Source: Pseudomonas sp. RIT-PI-q (lineage in GTDB: Bacteria; Pseudomonadota; Gammaproteobacteria; Pseudomonadales; Pseudomonadaceae). From it: 64,000 nt of DNA. The notes below the pieces were generated by a model. The model saw only the letters and a program-made list of their open reading frames with translations. It was not told the origin of the DNA and made no database searches. Position numbers and translations under genes: made by a program. The stretch covers positions 61,200 to 125,199 of the forward strand of contig NZ_LHPC01000026.1 of assembly GCF_001297125.1 (NCBI RefSeq), read 5' to 3'. Within the stretch, counting starts at the first letter, position 1, and every line of letters begins with the position of its first letter. Below are positions 31,492-40,390 of the stretch, one piece after another.

Positions 31492-32778
31492 TTACCTAAT
31501 GATGGAAATCGACCCAAACGCCAACGCCGCCAATAACATCACCCCCACCGTCCCGACCGTCCACTTCAACGTCATGCGCTGGTTGTCGCCATAATCCAGA
31601 TCCAGCAACCCACACAGCAGATACGTGGACGCCACCAGCGGACTGAGCAAATGCACCGGCTGGCCGATCAGCCCGGCGATCGCCATTTCCTTGCCGCTGA
31701 TGCCATAGTGGCTGGCGGTTTCAGCGAGGATCGGCAGCACGCCGAAGTAGAACGCGTCGTTGGTCAGCACGTAGGTGAACGGCATGCTGATGAACGCGGT
31801 GATGATCGACATCGAACTGCCGGCCCATTCCGGAATCACGTGGATCAGGCTCTCGGAGATGGCTTTGGTCATGCCGGTGCCGCCCATGATGCCAACGAAA
31901 ACCCCCGCCGCGAAGATCAGCAAGGTCTCCGCCATGACGTTATCGGCGTGGCGCGCGATCACTGCTTTCTGCTCTTTCAGGTTCGGGAAGTTCACCACCA
32001 GGCCAATACCGAAGGCGAGCATGAACAGCACCGCAGGCGGCATCACCGCCAGCATCATCAGCGCGATCAGGGCAACGGTCAGCGCGGCGTTGAACAAAAA
32101 ACGCCAGTCGTTCAGGCGAAACTCGGTGAAGTGTTCCAGGCCTTCATTGCCGTCAAGTTGAACCACCCCCAAGCGGCGGCGCTCCAGGCGACCCAGGTAC
32201 AGCGCGACAAAAAGCACCCACGCCAACCCGATGGCCATCAGCGGCAACATCGCCACGAAGAGCTCGGTGATGTCCACTTTCATGGCGCTGGCCGCCCGGG
32301 AAAACGGCCCGGCCCACGGCAGAATGTTCATTACGCCAATGGCCAGTAGCAACACGGTGGCCATGACTTGCAGGCGCACGCCGGTGCGGCGATACAACGG
32401 CAACAGCGCCGCGCAGGTGATGATGTAAGTGGTGGCGCCGTCGCCGTCCAGGCCGACGCAAATCCCGAGAATCGCCGTGCCCAGCACGATTTTCTGCGGG
32501 TCGCCTTTCACCGCTTTGAGGATCAGCTTGACCAGCGGATTGAACAACCCGGCATCGGTCATCATGCAGAAGTACAGGATCGCAAAAGTCAGCATCACCC
32601 CGGTCGGGGCCAGCATCTTCAGGCCATCAAACATCATCGGCCCGAGCGTCGTGGTGTAACCGGCCAGGCAGGCAAAGGCGACCGGAACCAGCAATAGCGC
32701 AACCAGCGGTGACAGGCGTTTGCTCATGACCAGGTACATGAAGCACGTGATCATTGAATAGCTGAGTAGGGTCAGCAT
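31492..32778 (-). CDS. CitMHS-family citrate/dicarboxylate transporter
   Basis: The 428-residue inner-membrane protein has about 12 hydrophobic segments, VGLDGDGATTYIITCAALLP and VLTNDAFYFGVLPILAE typical of the CitMHS family, and matches its usual length. Family members take up metal-citrate complexes or other tri/dicarboxylates by proton symport. It is divergent from the HMG-CoA lyase and CoA-transferase genes and probably imports their substrate. The shared intergenic stretch carries paired palindromes likely bound by the IclR regulator at 35,294. Confidence 0.88.
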   Translation of the reverse strand: MLTLLSYSMITCFMYLVMSKRLSPLVALLLVPVAFACLAGYTTTLGPMMFDGLKMLAPTGVMLTFAILYFCMMTDAGLFNPLVKLILKAVKGDPQKIVLGTAILGICVGLDGDGATTYIITCAALLPLYRRTGVRLQVMATVLLLAIGVMNILPWAGPFSRAASAMKVDITELFVAMLPLMAIGLAWVLFVALYLGRLERRRLGVVQLDGNEGLEHFTEFRLNDWRFLFNAALTVALIALMMLAVMPPAVLFMLAFGIGLVVNFPNLKEQKAVIARHADNVMAETLLIFAAGVFVGIMGGTGMTKAISESLIHVIPEWAGSSMSIITAFISMPFTYVLTNDAFYFGVLPILAETASHYGISGKEMAIAGLIGQPVHLLSPLVASTYLLCGLLDLDYGDNQRMTLKWTVGTVGVMLLAALAFGSISIIR

Positions 32779-32849
32779 GGTTTCCCTCGTTTTTATAGGT
32801 TTTGTCCGGGTGTGACGGCGGGCGAATGTCGCACTCTGTCATCTGTTTC

Positions 32850-32866
32850 GTTCTGTTAGGCAGAAC
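32850..32866. promoter_or_regulatory. Palindrome GTTCTG-N5-CAGAAC, likely IclR operator
   Basis: A perfect 6-base inverted repeat with 5-base centre, between the divergent CitMHS and HMG-CoA lyase genes. A third, shorter one, TTCC-N7-GGAA, follows at 32,871-32,885. Size and position suit an IclR-type dimer. Confidence 0.5.
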
Positions 32867-32964
32867 ATCATTCCTTTTGATGGAACAACTTTCCAATCAA
32901 TTTTTTGCGCTGTCAAGTTTTGTCCGTTCGTTGACAAGCCACCGAAACCCGGCAGATACTAAAA

Positions 32965-32981
32965 ACAGAACAATATTCTGT
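32965..32981. promoter_or_regulatory. Palindrome ACAGAA-N5-TTCTGT, second likely operator
   Basis: A perfect inverted repeat using the same CAGAA/TTCTG half-sites as the palindrome at 32,850 but in reversed order, about 65 bases before the HMG-CoA lyase ribosome site. Two sites 115 bases apart could allow cooperative binding or looping. Confidence 0.48.
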
Positions 32982-33046
32982 CAGATAGAACGCATGTCGA
33001 GATGCCCGAAAACACGGGCTCTCGTGGCGTCTCAGGAGGGCTGGTG

Positions 33047-33988
33047 ATGGGTCATTTGAACCAAATCGATATTCTGGTCAGTGAAGTCGGGCCACGTGAC
33101 GGCCTGCAAAGCGTCGCGGCAACCATGCCGACTGAGCTGAAACTGAAATGGATCGCTGCCCTGGCGAATGCCGGGCTGCGCGAGATCGAAGTAGGCTCTT
33201 TCGTTTCACCGAAACTGCTGCCGCAAATGGCCGATGCAGCTCAAGTGGTGGTTTATGCGCGGACTTTGCCGAACCTTTTCGTGACCGCGCTGGTGCCCAA
33301 TCTCAAAGGTGCCGAAGCGGCATTCAAGGCTGGCGTGCAGAAAATCACCCTGCCGATTTCGGTGAGCGAACCCCATTCCCTGGTCAACATTCGCAAGACG
33401 CATGTCGAGGTCTATCAGGAGGTTCGTGCCGTCGTTGCGTTGCGCAACGAGCAGTACCCACACATCGAAATCGAGGCCGGGTTATCGACGGTATTCGGCT
33501 GCACGATCCAGGGTGAAGTGCCGGATGACGACACCCTGCGCATGGCCACGATCATGGCCGAACTGGGCGTCGACGAAGTGGGCCTGGCGGACACCGTCGG
33601 CTACGCCAATCCGACCCAGGTCCGGCGCTTGTTCACGCGGTTGCGTCAGGAGCTGCCGGGCGTTGCCGGCAGTGCACATTTCCACAATACCCGCGGCCAG
33701 GGCCTGGCCAATGTGCTGGCGGCGCTGGACGCAGGCGTAACCACCCTCGACGCGTCCCAAGGCGGAATTGGCGGTTGTCCTTACGCACCGGGAGCGTCGG
33801 GCAACATCGTCACCGAAGACCTGGTTTACCTGCTCGAGTCCATGGGCCTGCGCACCGGCATCGACATCGACCGGCTGGTGGCGGCGCGCGAGTGGTTGCG
33901 CCAGGGCCTGCCGGGTGAACCGCTGTACGGCTTCATCCCCGATGCGGGTGTGGGCAAGAATTTTCACTATGCAAAGAAGGCGGTATGA
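33047..33988 (+). CDS. Hydroxymethylglutaryl-CoA lyase-like enzyme
   Basis: The start at 33,047 is preceded by AGGAGG; 313 residues. It is a TIM-barrel of the HMGL family: VSEVGPRDGLQSVAATMPTE at the N-terminus, GSFVSPKLLPQMAD, SAHFHNTRGQGLANVLAALD with the metal-binding His pair, and GIGGCPYAPGASGN with the catalytic Cys. Such lyases split HMG-CoA into acetyl-CoA and acetoacetate. Its stop overlaps the start of the CoA-transferase gene, so the acid is probably activated with CoA and then cleaved. Related lyases act on other branched 3-hydroxy-CoAs, so the true substrate is open. Confidence 0.88.
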   Translation: MGHLNQIDILVSEVGPRDGLQSVAATMPTELKLKWIAALANAGLREIEVGSFVSPKLLPQMADAAQVVVYARTLPNLFVTALVPNLKGAEAAFKAGVQKITLPISVSEPHSLVNIRKTHVEVYQEVRAVVALRNEQYPHIEIEAGLSTVFGCTIQGEVPDDDTLRMATIMAELGVDEVGLADTVGYANPTQVRRLFTRLRQELPGVAGSAHFHNTRGQGLANVLAALDAGVTTLDASQGGIGGCPYAPGASGNIVTEDLVYLLESMGLRTGIDIDRLVAAREWLRQGLPGEPLYGFIPDAGVGKNFHYAKKAV

Positions 33989-35196
33989 ACATGAACCTCA
34001 GCCAACAACAAAAGCCTTTGCCGCTGGCCGGGATTCGGGTCATCGAGTTCGTCCACATGGTCATGGGGCCGACGTGCGGTCTGGTACTGGCTGACCTGGG
34101 GGCTGAGGTCATCAAGGTCGAGCCTGCCCCGCAAGGCGATAATACGCGGCGCTTGATGGGCTCCGGCGCGGGTTACTGGACCACCTACAACCGCAACAAG
34201 AAAAGCTTCGCCGTCGACCTGAAAAATCCGCAAGGCATTGCTGCGGTCAAGAAACTGATCGCTACCGCCGACGTGGTCACCGAGAACTTTCGTCCGGGGA
34301 CGATGGAAAAACTCGGTCTGGGTTACAACGACGTCAAGGCGATCAAACCGGACATTATTTACAGCTCCATGAAAGGTTTCCTGCCCGGCCCTTACGAACA
34401 TTGCACGGCGCTCGACGAAGTGGTGCAGATGATGACGGGCCTGGCCTACATGACCGGGCCGGTTGGCCAGCCGTTGCGCGCCGGGGCATCGGTCAACGAC
34501 GTCATGGGCGGAATGTTCAGCGCGATTTCGATACTCGCGGCACTGCTGCAACGCACCCAGAGTGCACAGGGTCAATTCGTGCAGACCGGCCTGTTCGAAA
34601 ACTCGGCGTTCCTCGTGGCCCAGCACATGATGCAAAGCGTGGTCACCGGCACACCGGCGGCGCCAATGCCCAGCCGAGTCTCGGCGTGGGCGATCTACGA
34701 TGTGTTCAGCTGCGCCGATGAAGAGCAGATATTCCTCGGCGTGGTCAGCGACAGTCAGTGGAAAAGCTTCTGTGAGGTATTCGGCTTCGATGCGTTTGGC
34801 AACGATCCGCAACTGGCCGGCAACAATCAGCGAGTGGCGGCACGCAAGTTGATCCTGCCGACAGTGCGCGAGTGCCTGGCGGGCATGAGCAAAGTGCAGG
34901 TGATGGCGCTGTGCGAAAAGGCGGGTCTGCCGTTTTCACCGATCCAGCGACCTCAGGACATGTTCGAGGACAGACACCTGAACGAGTCCGGAGGCATGGC
35001 CAACGTGACATTGCCTGACGGCCAGTCGGTGAAGGTGCCGATGCTGCCATTCGAAATGGATGGTCAGCGCTTTGGTACTCGACTGAATGTGCCGGTGTTG
35101 GGCAGTCACTCCGATGAACTGTTGGCCGAACTGGGTTACACCACGGCCGATATCGATGCGCTGCACGGCGCCGGGGTCATCAAGTCTTCGGCATGA
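33985..35196 (+). CDS. Class III (CaiB/BaiF) CoA-transferase
   Basis: The 403-residue protein overlaps the lyase gene by 4 bases. GIRVIEFVHMVMGPTCGLVL, ADLGAEVIKVEP, TYNRNKKSFAVDLK and KIDIIYSSMKGF-like segments are typical of family III transferases, and CTALDEVVQMMTGL carries the Asp that forms the CoA intermediate. It would move CoA from a donor such as succinyl-CoA to a dicarboxylic acid, supplying the lyase. With the CitMHS transporter and IclR gene it makes a complete uptake and breakdown unit. Confidence 0.88.
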   Translation: MNMNLSQQQKPLPLAGIRVIEFVHMVMGPTCGLVLADLGAEVIKVEPAPQGDNTRRLMGSGAGYWTTYNRNKKSFAVDLKNPQGIAAVKKLIATADVVTENFRPGTMEKLGLGYNDVKAIKPDIIYSSMKGFLPGPYEHCTALDEVVQMMTGLAYMTGPVGQPLRAGASVNDVMGGMFSAISILAALLQRTQSAQGQFVQTGLFENSAFLVAQHMMQSVVTGTPAAPMPSRVSAWAIYDVFSCADEEQIFLGVVSDSQWKSFCEVFGFDAFGNDPQLAGNNQRVAARKLILPTVRECLAGMSKVQVMALCEKAGLPFSPIQRPQDMFEDRHLNESGGMANVTLPDGQSVKVPMLPFEMDGQRFGTRLNVPVLGSHSDELLAELGYTTADIDALHGAGVIKSSA

Positions 35197-35293
35197 GCGT
35201 GCGCTCAGGGTGGTCGCCCGTTCGCTCAACGGTTAAGGTAGCCGCTGCGCAGCCCTGTGCTGGCGCCGTCCTGAAGCTTTGTCACGAGCGAAC

Positions 35294-36067
35294 ATGAGCA
35301 AACAATCACCCTCAGAAGATGAATCTTCCCAGCCTGCTGCCGAAGGTGGCGTGGCGGCCGTGGATCGCGCGTTTGCGATCCTCGCGGCGTTTGATGTCGG
35401 CAACAACAGCCTGCCGCTGGCGGAAATTGCCCGGCGTACGGGGCTGTATAAAAGCACCATCCTGCGCTTGATGAGCTCGCTGGAGCGCGCCGGTTTCATC
35501 CGTCGCCTCGGCGATGGCCAGTACGCCGTCGGCCCTGAGCCGTTGCGCCTGGCACAGGTCTATCAGACCTCATTCCGCCTGCGGGATGTTATCCACCCGC
35601 TGCTGGAGTCCCTGTCGGAAGCGAGTGGCGAAACGTCTTCGTTTTATGTGCGGGAAAACGACAGCCGCGTGGTGTTGTTTCGCGTCGAGCCTAAGCGGGC
35701 GGTGAGGGTGGCGCTGCATGAAGGTGCACGATTCCCGGTCAATGCCGGTGCTTCCGGAAAAGTCCTGCGGGCGTTCAGCGCAGTGTCCGACCCGAGTCTG
35801 GGCGCGATTCGCGAGCAATTCTGGGCGACGTCCTTCGGGGAGCGGGACCCAGAGACGGCTTCTGTTTCCGTGCCGGTATTCAACGCCGCTTTCGAATTGA
35901 CCGGCGCGTTGACCCTCTCCGGTCCGGCCGAGCGATTCAGCCACGAAAAAGTGCTGGCGGCGTGCGGGTTGTTGCTCGATGCCGCGGCCAAGGCGACTGT
36001 TGCGTTGGGCGGGGATAATCGGGAACTGCTCAAGGCAATTGAGCGGATTGCTGTAGTAGAAGACTGA
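35294..36067 (+). CDS. IclR-family transcriptional regulator
   Basis: The start at 35,294 gives 257 residues. The N-terminal winged-helix (VAAVDRAFAILAAFDVGNNS, SLPLAEIARRTGLYKSTILR, LMSSLERAGFIRRL) is followed by the IclR ligand domain (SGETSSFYVRENDSRVVLF, HEGARFPVNAGASGKVL, and SVSVPVFNAAFELTGALTLS). Gene order places it as the local regulator of the CoA-transferase/lyase operon and the divergent CitMHS gene, with the two palindromes at 32,850 and 32,965 as likely targets. Whether it activates or represses is not visible. Confidence 0.9.
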   Translation: MSKQSPSEDESSQPAAEGGVAAVDRAFAILAAFDVGNNSLPLAEIARRTGLYKSTILRLMSSLERAGFIRRLGDGQYAVGPEPLRLAQVYQTSFRLRDVIHPLLESLSEASGETSSFYVRENDSRVVLFRVEPKRAVRVALHEGARFPVNAGASGKVLRAFSAVSDPSLGAIREQFWATSFGERDPETASVSVPVFNAAFELTGALTLSGPAERFSHEKVLAACGLLLDAAAKATVALGGDNRELLKAIERIAVVED

Positions 36068-36080
36068 CCTTCTTCAAATC

Positions 36081-36172
36081 AAAAGATCGCAGCCTCGTTT
36101 CACTCGACAGCTCCTACAGGTTTACGCCAGTGTTTGTAGGAGCTGTCGAGTGAAACGAGGCTGCGATCTTTT
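36081..36172. repeat. Perfect 38-bp inverted repeat (REP pair)
   Basis: Arms at 36,081-36,118 and 36,135-36,172 are exact inverse copies around a 16-base spacer and include the GTAGGAGCTGTCGAGTGAAA motif. It lies between converging genes and probably also acts as a bidirectional terminator, with T/A runs at its ends. Confidence 0.9.
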
Positions 36173-36177
36173 TGCCG

Positions 36178-36453
36178 TTAACCCTCGGTTTTTTTCTCCG
36201 CCGAATCCAGCTCCTTCAACCGCTGATCAATCAACTGGCACTTGTCCGGTAAATCCGCGCTGGCCGTGCCCAGATCCATCTTCTGCAACTCATCGTTGAT
36301 CTCCTTGGCCTTGGCCGGATTCTGCTGGGTGAGCTTGGTGACTTCCTTGGCCAGTTGTTCGCGCTTGGCGGTGGCTTCCTCGGGTGTACAGGCCCAGACG
36401 GGAAGGGCGCAGGCGAGGGTGGCGGCGAGGGTGAGCTTCAGCAGGGGTTTCAT
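36178..36453 (-). CDS. Small periplasmic protein
   Basis: From Met at 36,453, after a GAGG site, the 91-residue protein has a signal peptide (MKPLLKLTLAATLACALPVW, cut after AxA-like VWA) and a charged helical body (EEATAKREQLAKEVTKLTQQ) with Cys at 22 and 71 that could form a disulphide. A conserved Pseudomonas protein of unknown role, I believe. Likely monocistronic. Confidence 0.65.
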   Translation of the reverse strand: MKPLLKLTLAATLACALPVWACTPEEATAKREQLAKEVTKLTQQNPAKAKEINDELQKMDLGTASADLPDKCQLIDQRLKELDSAEKKTEG

Positions 36454-36553
36454 GGGGGTAGGCCTCATTTCCGGTTAAGGCGGGTTATCCGGTTGAGGGG
36501 TGGAACAGGAAAAAAGTTCAGCGCCGGGGGATCGGTGTTGACTGTTAGTCAGC

Positions 36554-36575
36554 CTTCGCGAGCCTGCTCGCGAAG
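36554..36575. repeat. Single REP-type hairpin
   Basis: CTTCGCGAG-CCTG-CTCGCGAAG, a short perfect hairpin of the Pseudomonas REP type, downstream of the DUF899 gene on the minus strand. Confidence 0.65.
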
Positions 36576-36597
36576 GTCGCGACTCGGTCTCTGCCGT

Positions 36598-37332
36598 CTA
36601 TCCCCCATGGCAGCAGCTGGACGGGGCCTTTTCTTCATAACGGTCATGGTGCCGCACCCATTCCATGATTTCCTCTTCATTACGCCCCTTGGGCATAAGG
36701 TCAAGGTAGTTATAGGCACCGACCAACATGTCGAGGCCTCGGGCATAGGTGGAGTAGGTGTGGAAAATCTCACCGGCTTCGTTGCGATAAAACACGCTGA
36801 GGCCAGGGAGTTCTTCTTCGGAGCCGTCGGTTTTTTCGTAATTGTAGGTAGCCGTACCGGCGGTAACATCCTCTGCTCGCGCCGAGACGCCAAAGTCGTA
36901 GTTGAAGTCGCAGCCTTCTGACGACACCCAGTCGAATTTCCAGCCCATGCGCCGTTTGAAAGCCTGGAATTCGGCAAACGGTGCGTGCGAAACCGCAACT
37001 ACCGCCACGTCGTGGTGGGCCAGATGCTGGTTGGCGCCGTCGATGTGGTCTGACAGGAACGAGCAACCGGGGCACCCTTCGTCCCAGCCGTCGGCGAACA
37101 TGAAGTGATAGATGGCCAACTGGCTGCGACCGCCGAACAGGTCGGCCAGCTTCAGTTCGCCGTTGGGGCCCTGGAAGTGGTAGTCCTTTTCGATTTTCAC
37201 CCAGGGCAAGGCGCGACGTTCGGCGCTGAGTTTGTCGCGTTCCCGGGTGAAGGCTTTTTCGTGGGCCAGGTGTTGTTTACGGGCGGCGAGCCATTCTTCT
37301 CGGGACACGACGGGATGATTCTGAATGTTCAT
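36598..37332 (-). CDS. DUF899 thioredoxin-fold protein
   Basis: The 244-residue protein starts behind CAGGAG. VVSREEWLAARKQHLAHEKA at the N-terminus, YHFMFADGWDEGCPGCSFLS with a thioredoxin-like Cys pair, and LPGLSVFYRNEAGEIFHTYS, ARGLDMLVGAYNYLDLMPKG are hallmarks of DUF899. The family has a thioredoxin fold and is presumed to be redox-related; no reaction is established. It ends SSCCHGG. Length is normal. Confidence 0.88.
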   Translation of the reverse strand: MNIQNHPVVSREEWLAARKQHLAHEKAFTRERDKLSAERRALPWVKIEKDYHFQGPNGELKLADLFGGRSQLAIYHFMFADGWDEGCPGCSFLSDHIDGANQHLAHHDVAVVAVSHAPFAEFQAFKRRMGWKFDWVSSEGCDFNYDFGVSARAEDVTAGTATYNYEKTDGSEEELPGLSVFYRNEAGEIFHTYSTYARGLDMLVGAYNYLDLMPKGRNEEEIMEWVRHHDRYEEKAPSSCCHGG

Positions 37333-37509
37333 CGGGTTTCTCCTGCAAAGTGCTGGGAGGTGACTTACACAGCCTAGTCGTTTGGCCTACGCCAAATTCG
37401 ACATGCCGCCGGTCGGTGCTGTTCAAAACCTCGGCTGAACGGCTGCTCGCGGCACCGGTCACAACCTATGAAGGCCATCTCTTTCACGGGCTTTGGAGGT
37501 TGAACCAGG

Positions 37510-37899
37510 ATGACGACTTATAACTGGGATTTGATAGAGCGCTTGCTACACGAAGTGCAGAACGGTGCCAGCAGCTTCACGCCGCGGCCTTATGCCGAGC
37601 AATACGTGGCGCAGAAGACTTCGGAAGGCGAGCAGACCGAAAATCTGGACCATCTGAAAGCGGTGGCCGGTGAGTATGAAAAGTTACTGCTGGCACGCGG
37701 GTATATCGAGCCTCGTCCCGAGGAGCAGGGTGGCACTGGCTCTAATTACATTTTGACGCCTCGTGGCTCCAGTTTGTTGAGCCTGATTGATAGCAGCATT
37801 CCGGGTAATGACCATCCGCGGCAGGTATTGGATGAGCAGGAAGATGCGCTGGATGAGGTGACATTTGACCAGCTGGCGTCGAAGGCGCAGATCGCCTGA
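37510..37899 (+). CDS. Hypothetical winged-helix-like protein
   Basis: The 129-residue protein starts MTTYNWDLIERLLHEVQNGA and continues HLKAVAGEYEKLLLARGYIE and NYILTPRGSSLLSLI. The pattern of helix, helix, then short beta-wing followed by LTPRGSSLL resembles winged-helix proteins of the DUF2513/MarR-like kind. It probably binds DNA, but no target is evident. A REP palindrome with a following T run ends the transcript. Confidence 0.55.
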   Translation: MTTYNWDLIERLLHEVQNGASSFTPRPYAEQYVAQKTSEGEQTENLDHLKAVAGEYEKLLLARGYIEPRPEEQGGTGSNYILTPRGSSLLSLIDSSIPGNDHPRQVLDEQEDALDEVTFDQLASKAQIA

Positions 37900-37905
37900 T
37901 GCCGT

Positions 37906-37980
37906 AAAAAGCTTCGCGGGCAAGCCTCGCTCCTACAGATCACCGCGGATTGTAGGAGCGAGGCTTGCCCGCGAATTTTT
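37906..37980. terminator. REP palindrome acting as bidirectional terminator
   Basis: A perfect 25-base inverted repeat (arms 37,913-37,937 and 37,951-37,975) of GCGGGCAAGCCTCGCTCCTA type, with AAAAA before and TTTTT after. It separates converging genes. Confidence 0.8.
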
Positions 37981-37991
37981 GTGTCCGATAC

Positions 37992-38861
37992 TTATCCTTG
38001 CTTCGCCGCTTTCAAACACTTCAAATCGTTGAAGTCCTTGCGCACCCCTTCGATTTTTTTCAGCAGTCGCTGACGCTGTTCCGGTGTGCTTTCTGCCATC
38101 AAATCCACAAACAATCCTCGCGCCTGGGCTTCGGTGTTGGCGTAGGCCTGACGGTAAGCAGGTGTCCATAAACTCTCGCGATTGACCAGAAGCGTCTCGA
38201 TTCGTTGTGGGAATTCGGGACTATGGCGATGGGCAACCGCTGCACTGAACTGCTTTTGCCAATGGGCGCGATTGGCAATCCATTGGGTGTTCTGGTCACC
38301 CAAGGCGTTCGACCACGCAGCAATTCGAAGTCGCTGGGCTGCGCTGAGCGGGCCAAGCCAGTCAGTCAGACGCTTTTCCATACGCTCGCCACGCTCCTTG
38401 ATCTGCTGATCCAACGACGGTTTGACGTAGTCCTCCTGGCGTTTGCGCTGGTCCTTGGCGAAGGCGTCGTTCATCTCCGCGACTTGCTTGTCATCCAGTC
38501 CCTGTAACAGCTCGATGGCCGACGGGGTGATTTCTCGCGCAGTCTGGGCGATGGCGGCCTTGGCTTCCTGAGTGCGGGTTTGCAACGCGGCATCGGTGAC
38601 CTGGTTGGTCTCGACCATGACCTGCAAGCGGTCCAGCCAGTCGAGGTAGCCCGGCAATTGCGTGGTGCAATGCCAGCTCAGGTGCTCCTTGAGGCGCTCG
38701 TTGAACCAGCCTTTCTGCTCGCCGTTCATGTCCAGGTAATCGCTGAGCGTCCACGGAATGATCACATCGAGGTTGCGATAGGCCAGGCCCACGCGGCTGC
38801 ACGCGCCGAGCGCAAGACTGAGGGTGATGATGACGGCGAGACATTTCAACCAGCGCGACAT
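37992..38861 (-). CDS. DUF6279-type lipoprotein
   Basis: The 289-residue protein has a lipoprotein signal peptide ending LALGACS, with Cys21 as lipid site. The mature protein is helical, with YRNLDVIIPWTLSDYLDM and GEQKGWFNERLKEHLSWHC near the N-terminus, as in DUF6279 lipoproteins. It is anchored in the envelope, most likely the outer membrane, because position +2 is Ser. Biochemical role unknown. Confidence 0.82.
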   Translation of the reverse strand: MSRWLKCLAVIITLSLALGACSRVGLAYRNLDVIIPWTLSDYLDMNGEQKGWFNERLKEHLSWHCTTQLPGYLDWLDRLQVMVETNQVTDAALQTRTQEAKAAIAQTAREITPSAIELLQGLDDKQVAEMNDAFAKDQRKRQEDYVKPSLDQQIKERGERMEKRLTDWLGPLSAAQRLRIAAWSNALGDQNTQWIANRAHWQKQFSAAVAHRHSPEFPQRIETLLVNRESLWTPAYRQAYANTEAQARGLFVDLMAESTPEQRQRLLKKIEGVRKDFNDLKCLKAAKQG

Positions 38862-38926
38862 GGGCGAGTCCTTGCGAAAGCGTAGGTTCTCATGTGAACG
38901 CAGGATGAACCCGGCAGTTCAGCCGA

Positions 38927-39643
38927 TCAATAAAAGGCGCGTTCGGCCTTGAGGGTCACCAGCCCGTCGCACTGGCTGTTGTGCCCGGAGTAGGCTGAGC
39001 AGTCGCTGCCGCTGAGGCTGGAACCACTGTAGATCAGGTCCAGGTCGACGCCCATGAATGGTCGGGAAAATTTCACCGACCAATCGGTGAAACTGCCTAC
39101 ATAGCCGCCGTCGACGGACACCGGTGTGTTGAGTTGGTGGGTGGTGTATTTCATGCTGATCCCGATGCCGAACGGCTGATTGCCACCGAGATCGGCGAAC
39201 ACGGTGCTGTTCTGTTTGTCGGGGTCATTGCTGAAGGCGGCGCCGAAACGGCTGCCCAAAAAGGTCAGGCCACCGAAAAGCTCCTGGCTGTCGAGAGTCT
39301 CTACCTTCGGGTAGCTGTAACGGATCATGCCGACTTCGTACCCAAGGGTATTATCGAAAGGCTGTTTAAAGCCCATGTAGGAGTCGACTTCAAGGTTGGC
39401 GCCCGGCGTTAAACCCATGCTCGGTGCCCACTGGCCCACGTAGAAGCCGCTTTCATGGCTGAGGTCGAGGCCACCGTGGAACGAGCCGGTGCTGGAAGGC
39501 TTGACCAGCCCTTGGGCCATGCTGCGGCTGGGGGTAGTGCCGAGTTTGAGATCGAAGTCGCCCAATTCACGCTGGAAGATTTGCGCATTGGCGATCGAGA
39601 ACGACAGCAGAGTGCCGAGCAATACAAGAGAGGGTTTGAGCAT
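38927..39643 (-). CDS. TorF-family putative outer-membrane porin
   Basis: The 238-residue protein has a signal peptide (MLKPSLVLLGTLLSFSIANA) and a body of alternating beta strands: SFHGGLDLSHESGFYVGQWA, LEVDSYMGFKQPFDNTLGYE, GLVTLKAERAFY with a C-terminal aromatic residue, as outer-membrane beta barrels need. It matches the TIGR02001/TorF family. Cys residues near the end (SDCSAYSGHNSQCDG) suggest an extracellular or turn disulphide. Substrate unknown. Confidence 0.82.
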   Translation of the reverse strand: MLKPSLVLLGTLLSFSIANAQIFQRELGDFDLKLGTTPSRSMAQGLVKPSSTGSFHGGLDLSHESGFYVGQWAPSMGLTPGANLEVDSYMGFKQPFDNTLGYEVGMIRYSYPKVETLDSQELFGGLTFLGSRFGAAFSNDPDKQNSTVFADLGGNQPFGIGISMKYTTHQLNTPVSVDGGYVGSFTDWSVKFSRPFMGVDLDLIYSGSSLSGSDCSAYSGHNSQCDGLVTLKAERAFY

Positions 39644-39850
39644 GCGTCACTCCATTGACAGCGAGGCGCAGGTTGCAAAACCTGCCAAACGCTTGATCTA
39701 GACGTGTGCAAGCATACCGGCGAATGCTCGGCATCGAGGGCCGTTCGTCGATTTTTGAATTATTGATGTGTTTGGCGGGGTGTTTCGGGAGGGTTCCAGC
39801 CCAAGCGCTTCGAAGCTCAAAGCGCTTATGGACCAGTTAACGCAGGGGTG

Positions 39851-40030
39851 TTACTTCTTGCCTAGCGTGATCTGCTTGGACGGGCCGAATGTCTGGCCGC
39901 TGACGCCTTTGGCAATTTGCTGGATCTCGCCACCGGACTTGAGGAACGCAGCAATCTGGTTGTTGATCGATTCGCTGGTTTCAACGGCTGGAGCTGGCTT
40001 TGCTTTGCTGTTGGATGCTTTTACACGCAT
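39851..40030 (-). CDS. Small conserved Pseudomonas protein
   Basis: From Met at 40,030 (MRVKASNSKAKPAPAVETSE) 59 residues follow, ending SGGEIQQIAKGVSGQTFGPS KQITLGKK. The N-terminus is Lys/Ala/Pro-rich and disordered; the C-terminal half has an amphipathic helix and a glycine-rich tail. Small basic proteins of this kind are conserved in Pseudomonas, but the role is not known to me. A start three codons earlier (40,039) is possible. Confidence 0.6.
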   Translation of the reverse strand: MRVKASNSKAKPAPAVETSESINNQIAAFLKSGGEIQQIAKGVSGQTFGPSKQITLGKK

Positions 40031-40390
40031 GGCGGCCATTAACCTGTAGAAAATTAACTTGGCCAGGCATCGTACATGAAATACTTGACAATTGCTTGGT
40101 AAATATCCCCCTGAAATAACCGCTGCCTTCACTTGATTACTCACCGATCATTGTTCGAATTATCCGGCTAAGCTGCTGTTTTAAATAAGAACATCGGTCA
40201 GGAAAAAGCATCCTGGCGTGGTGGGGGCGGGGCAGGGTAGCGGGATCGGTCTGACGAGTGGCCGCCAGCCCGTGGATAAAACCCAGGAAAATTAAGGCCT
40301 TCAGCGGATTTTCCTGCGCCACCGGGCCGGCCACCGAACACTGTCGGCAAAACCGGGTAGAATGCCGCCCACGCAATGAGGGTATTGGAA

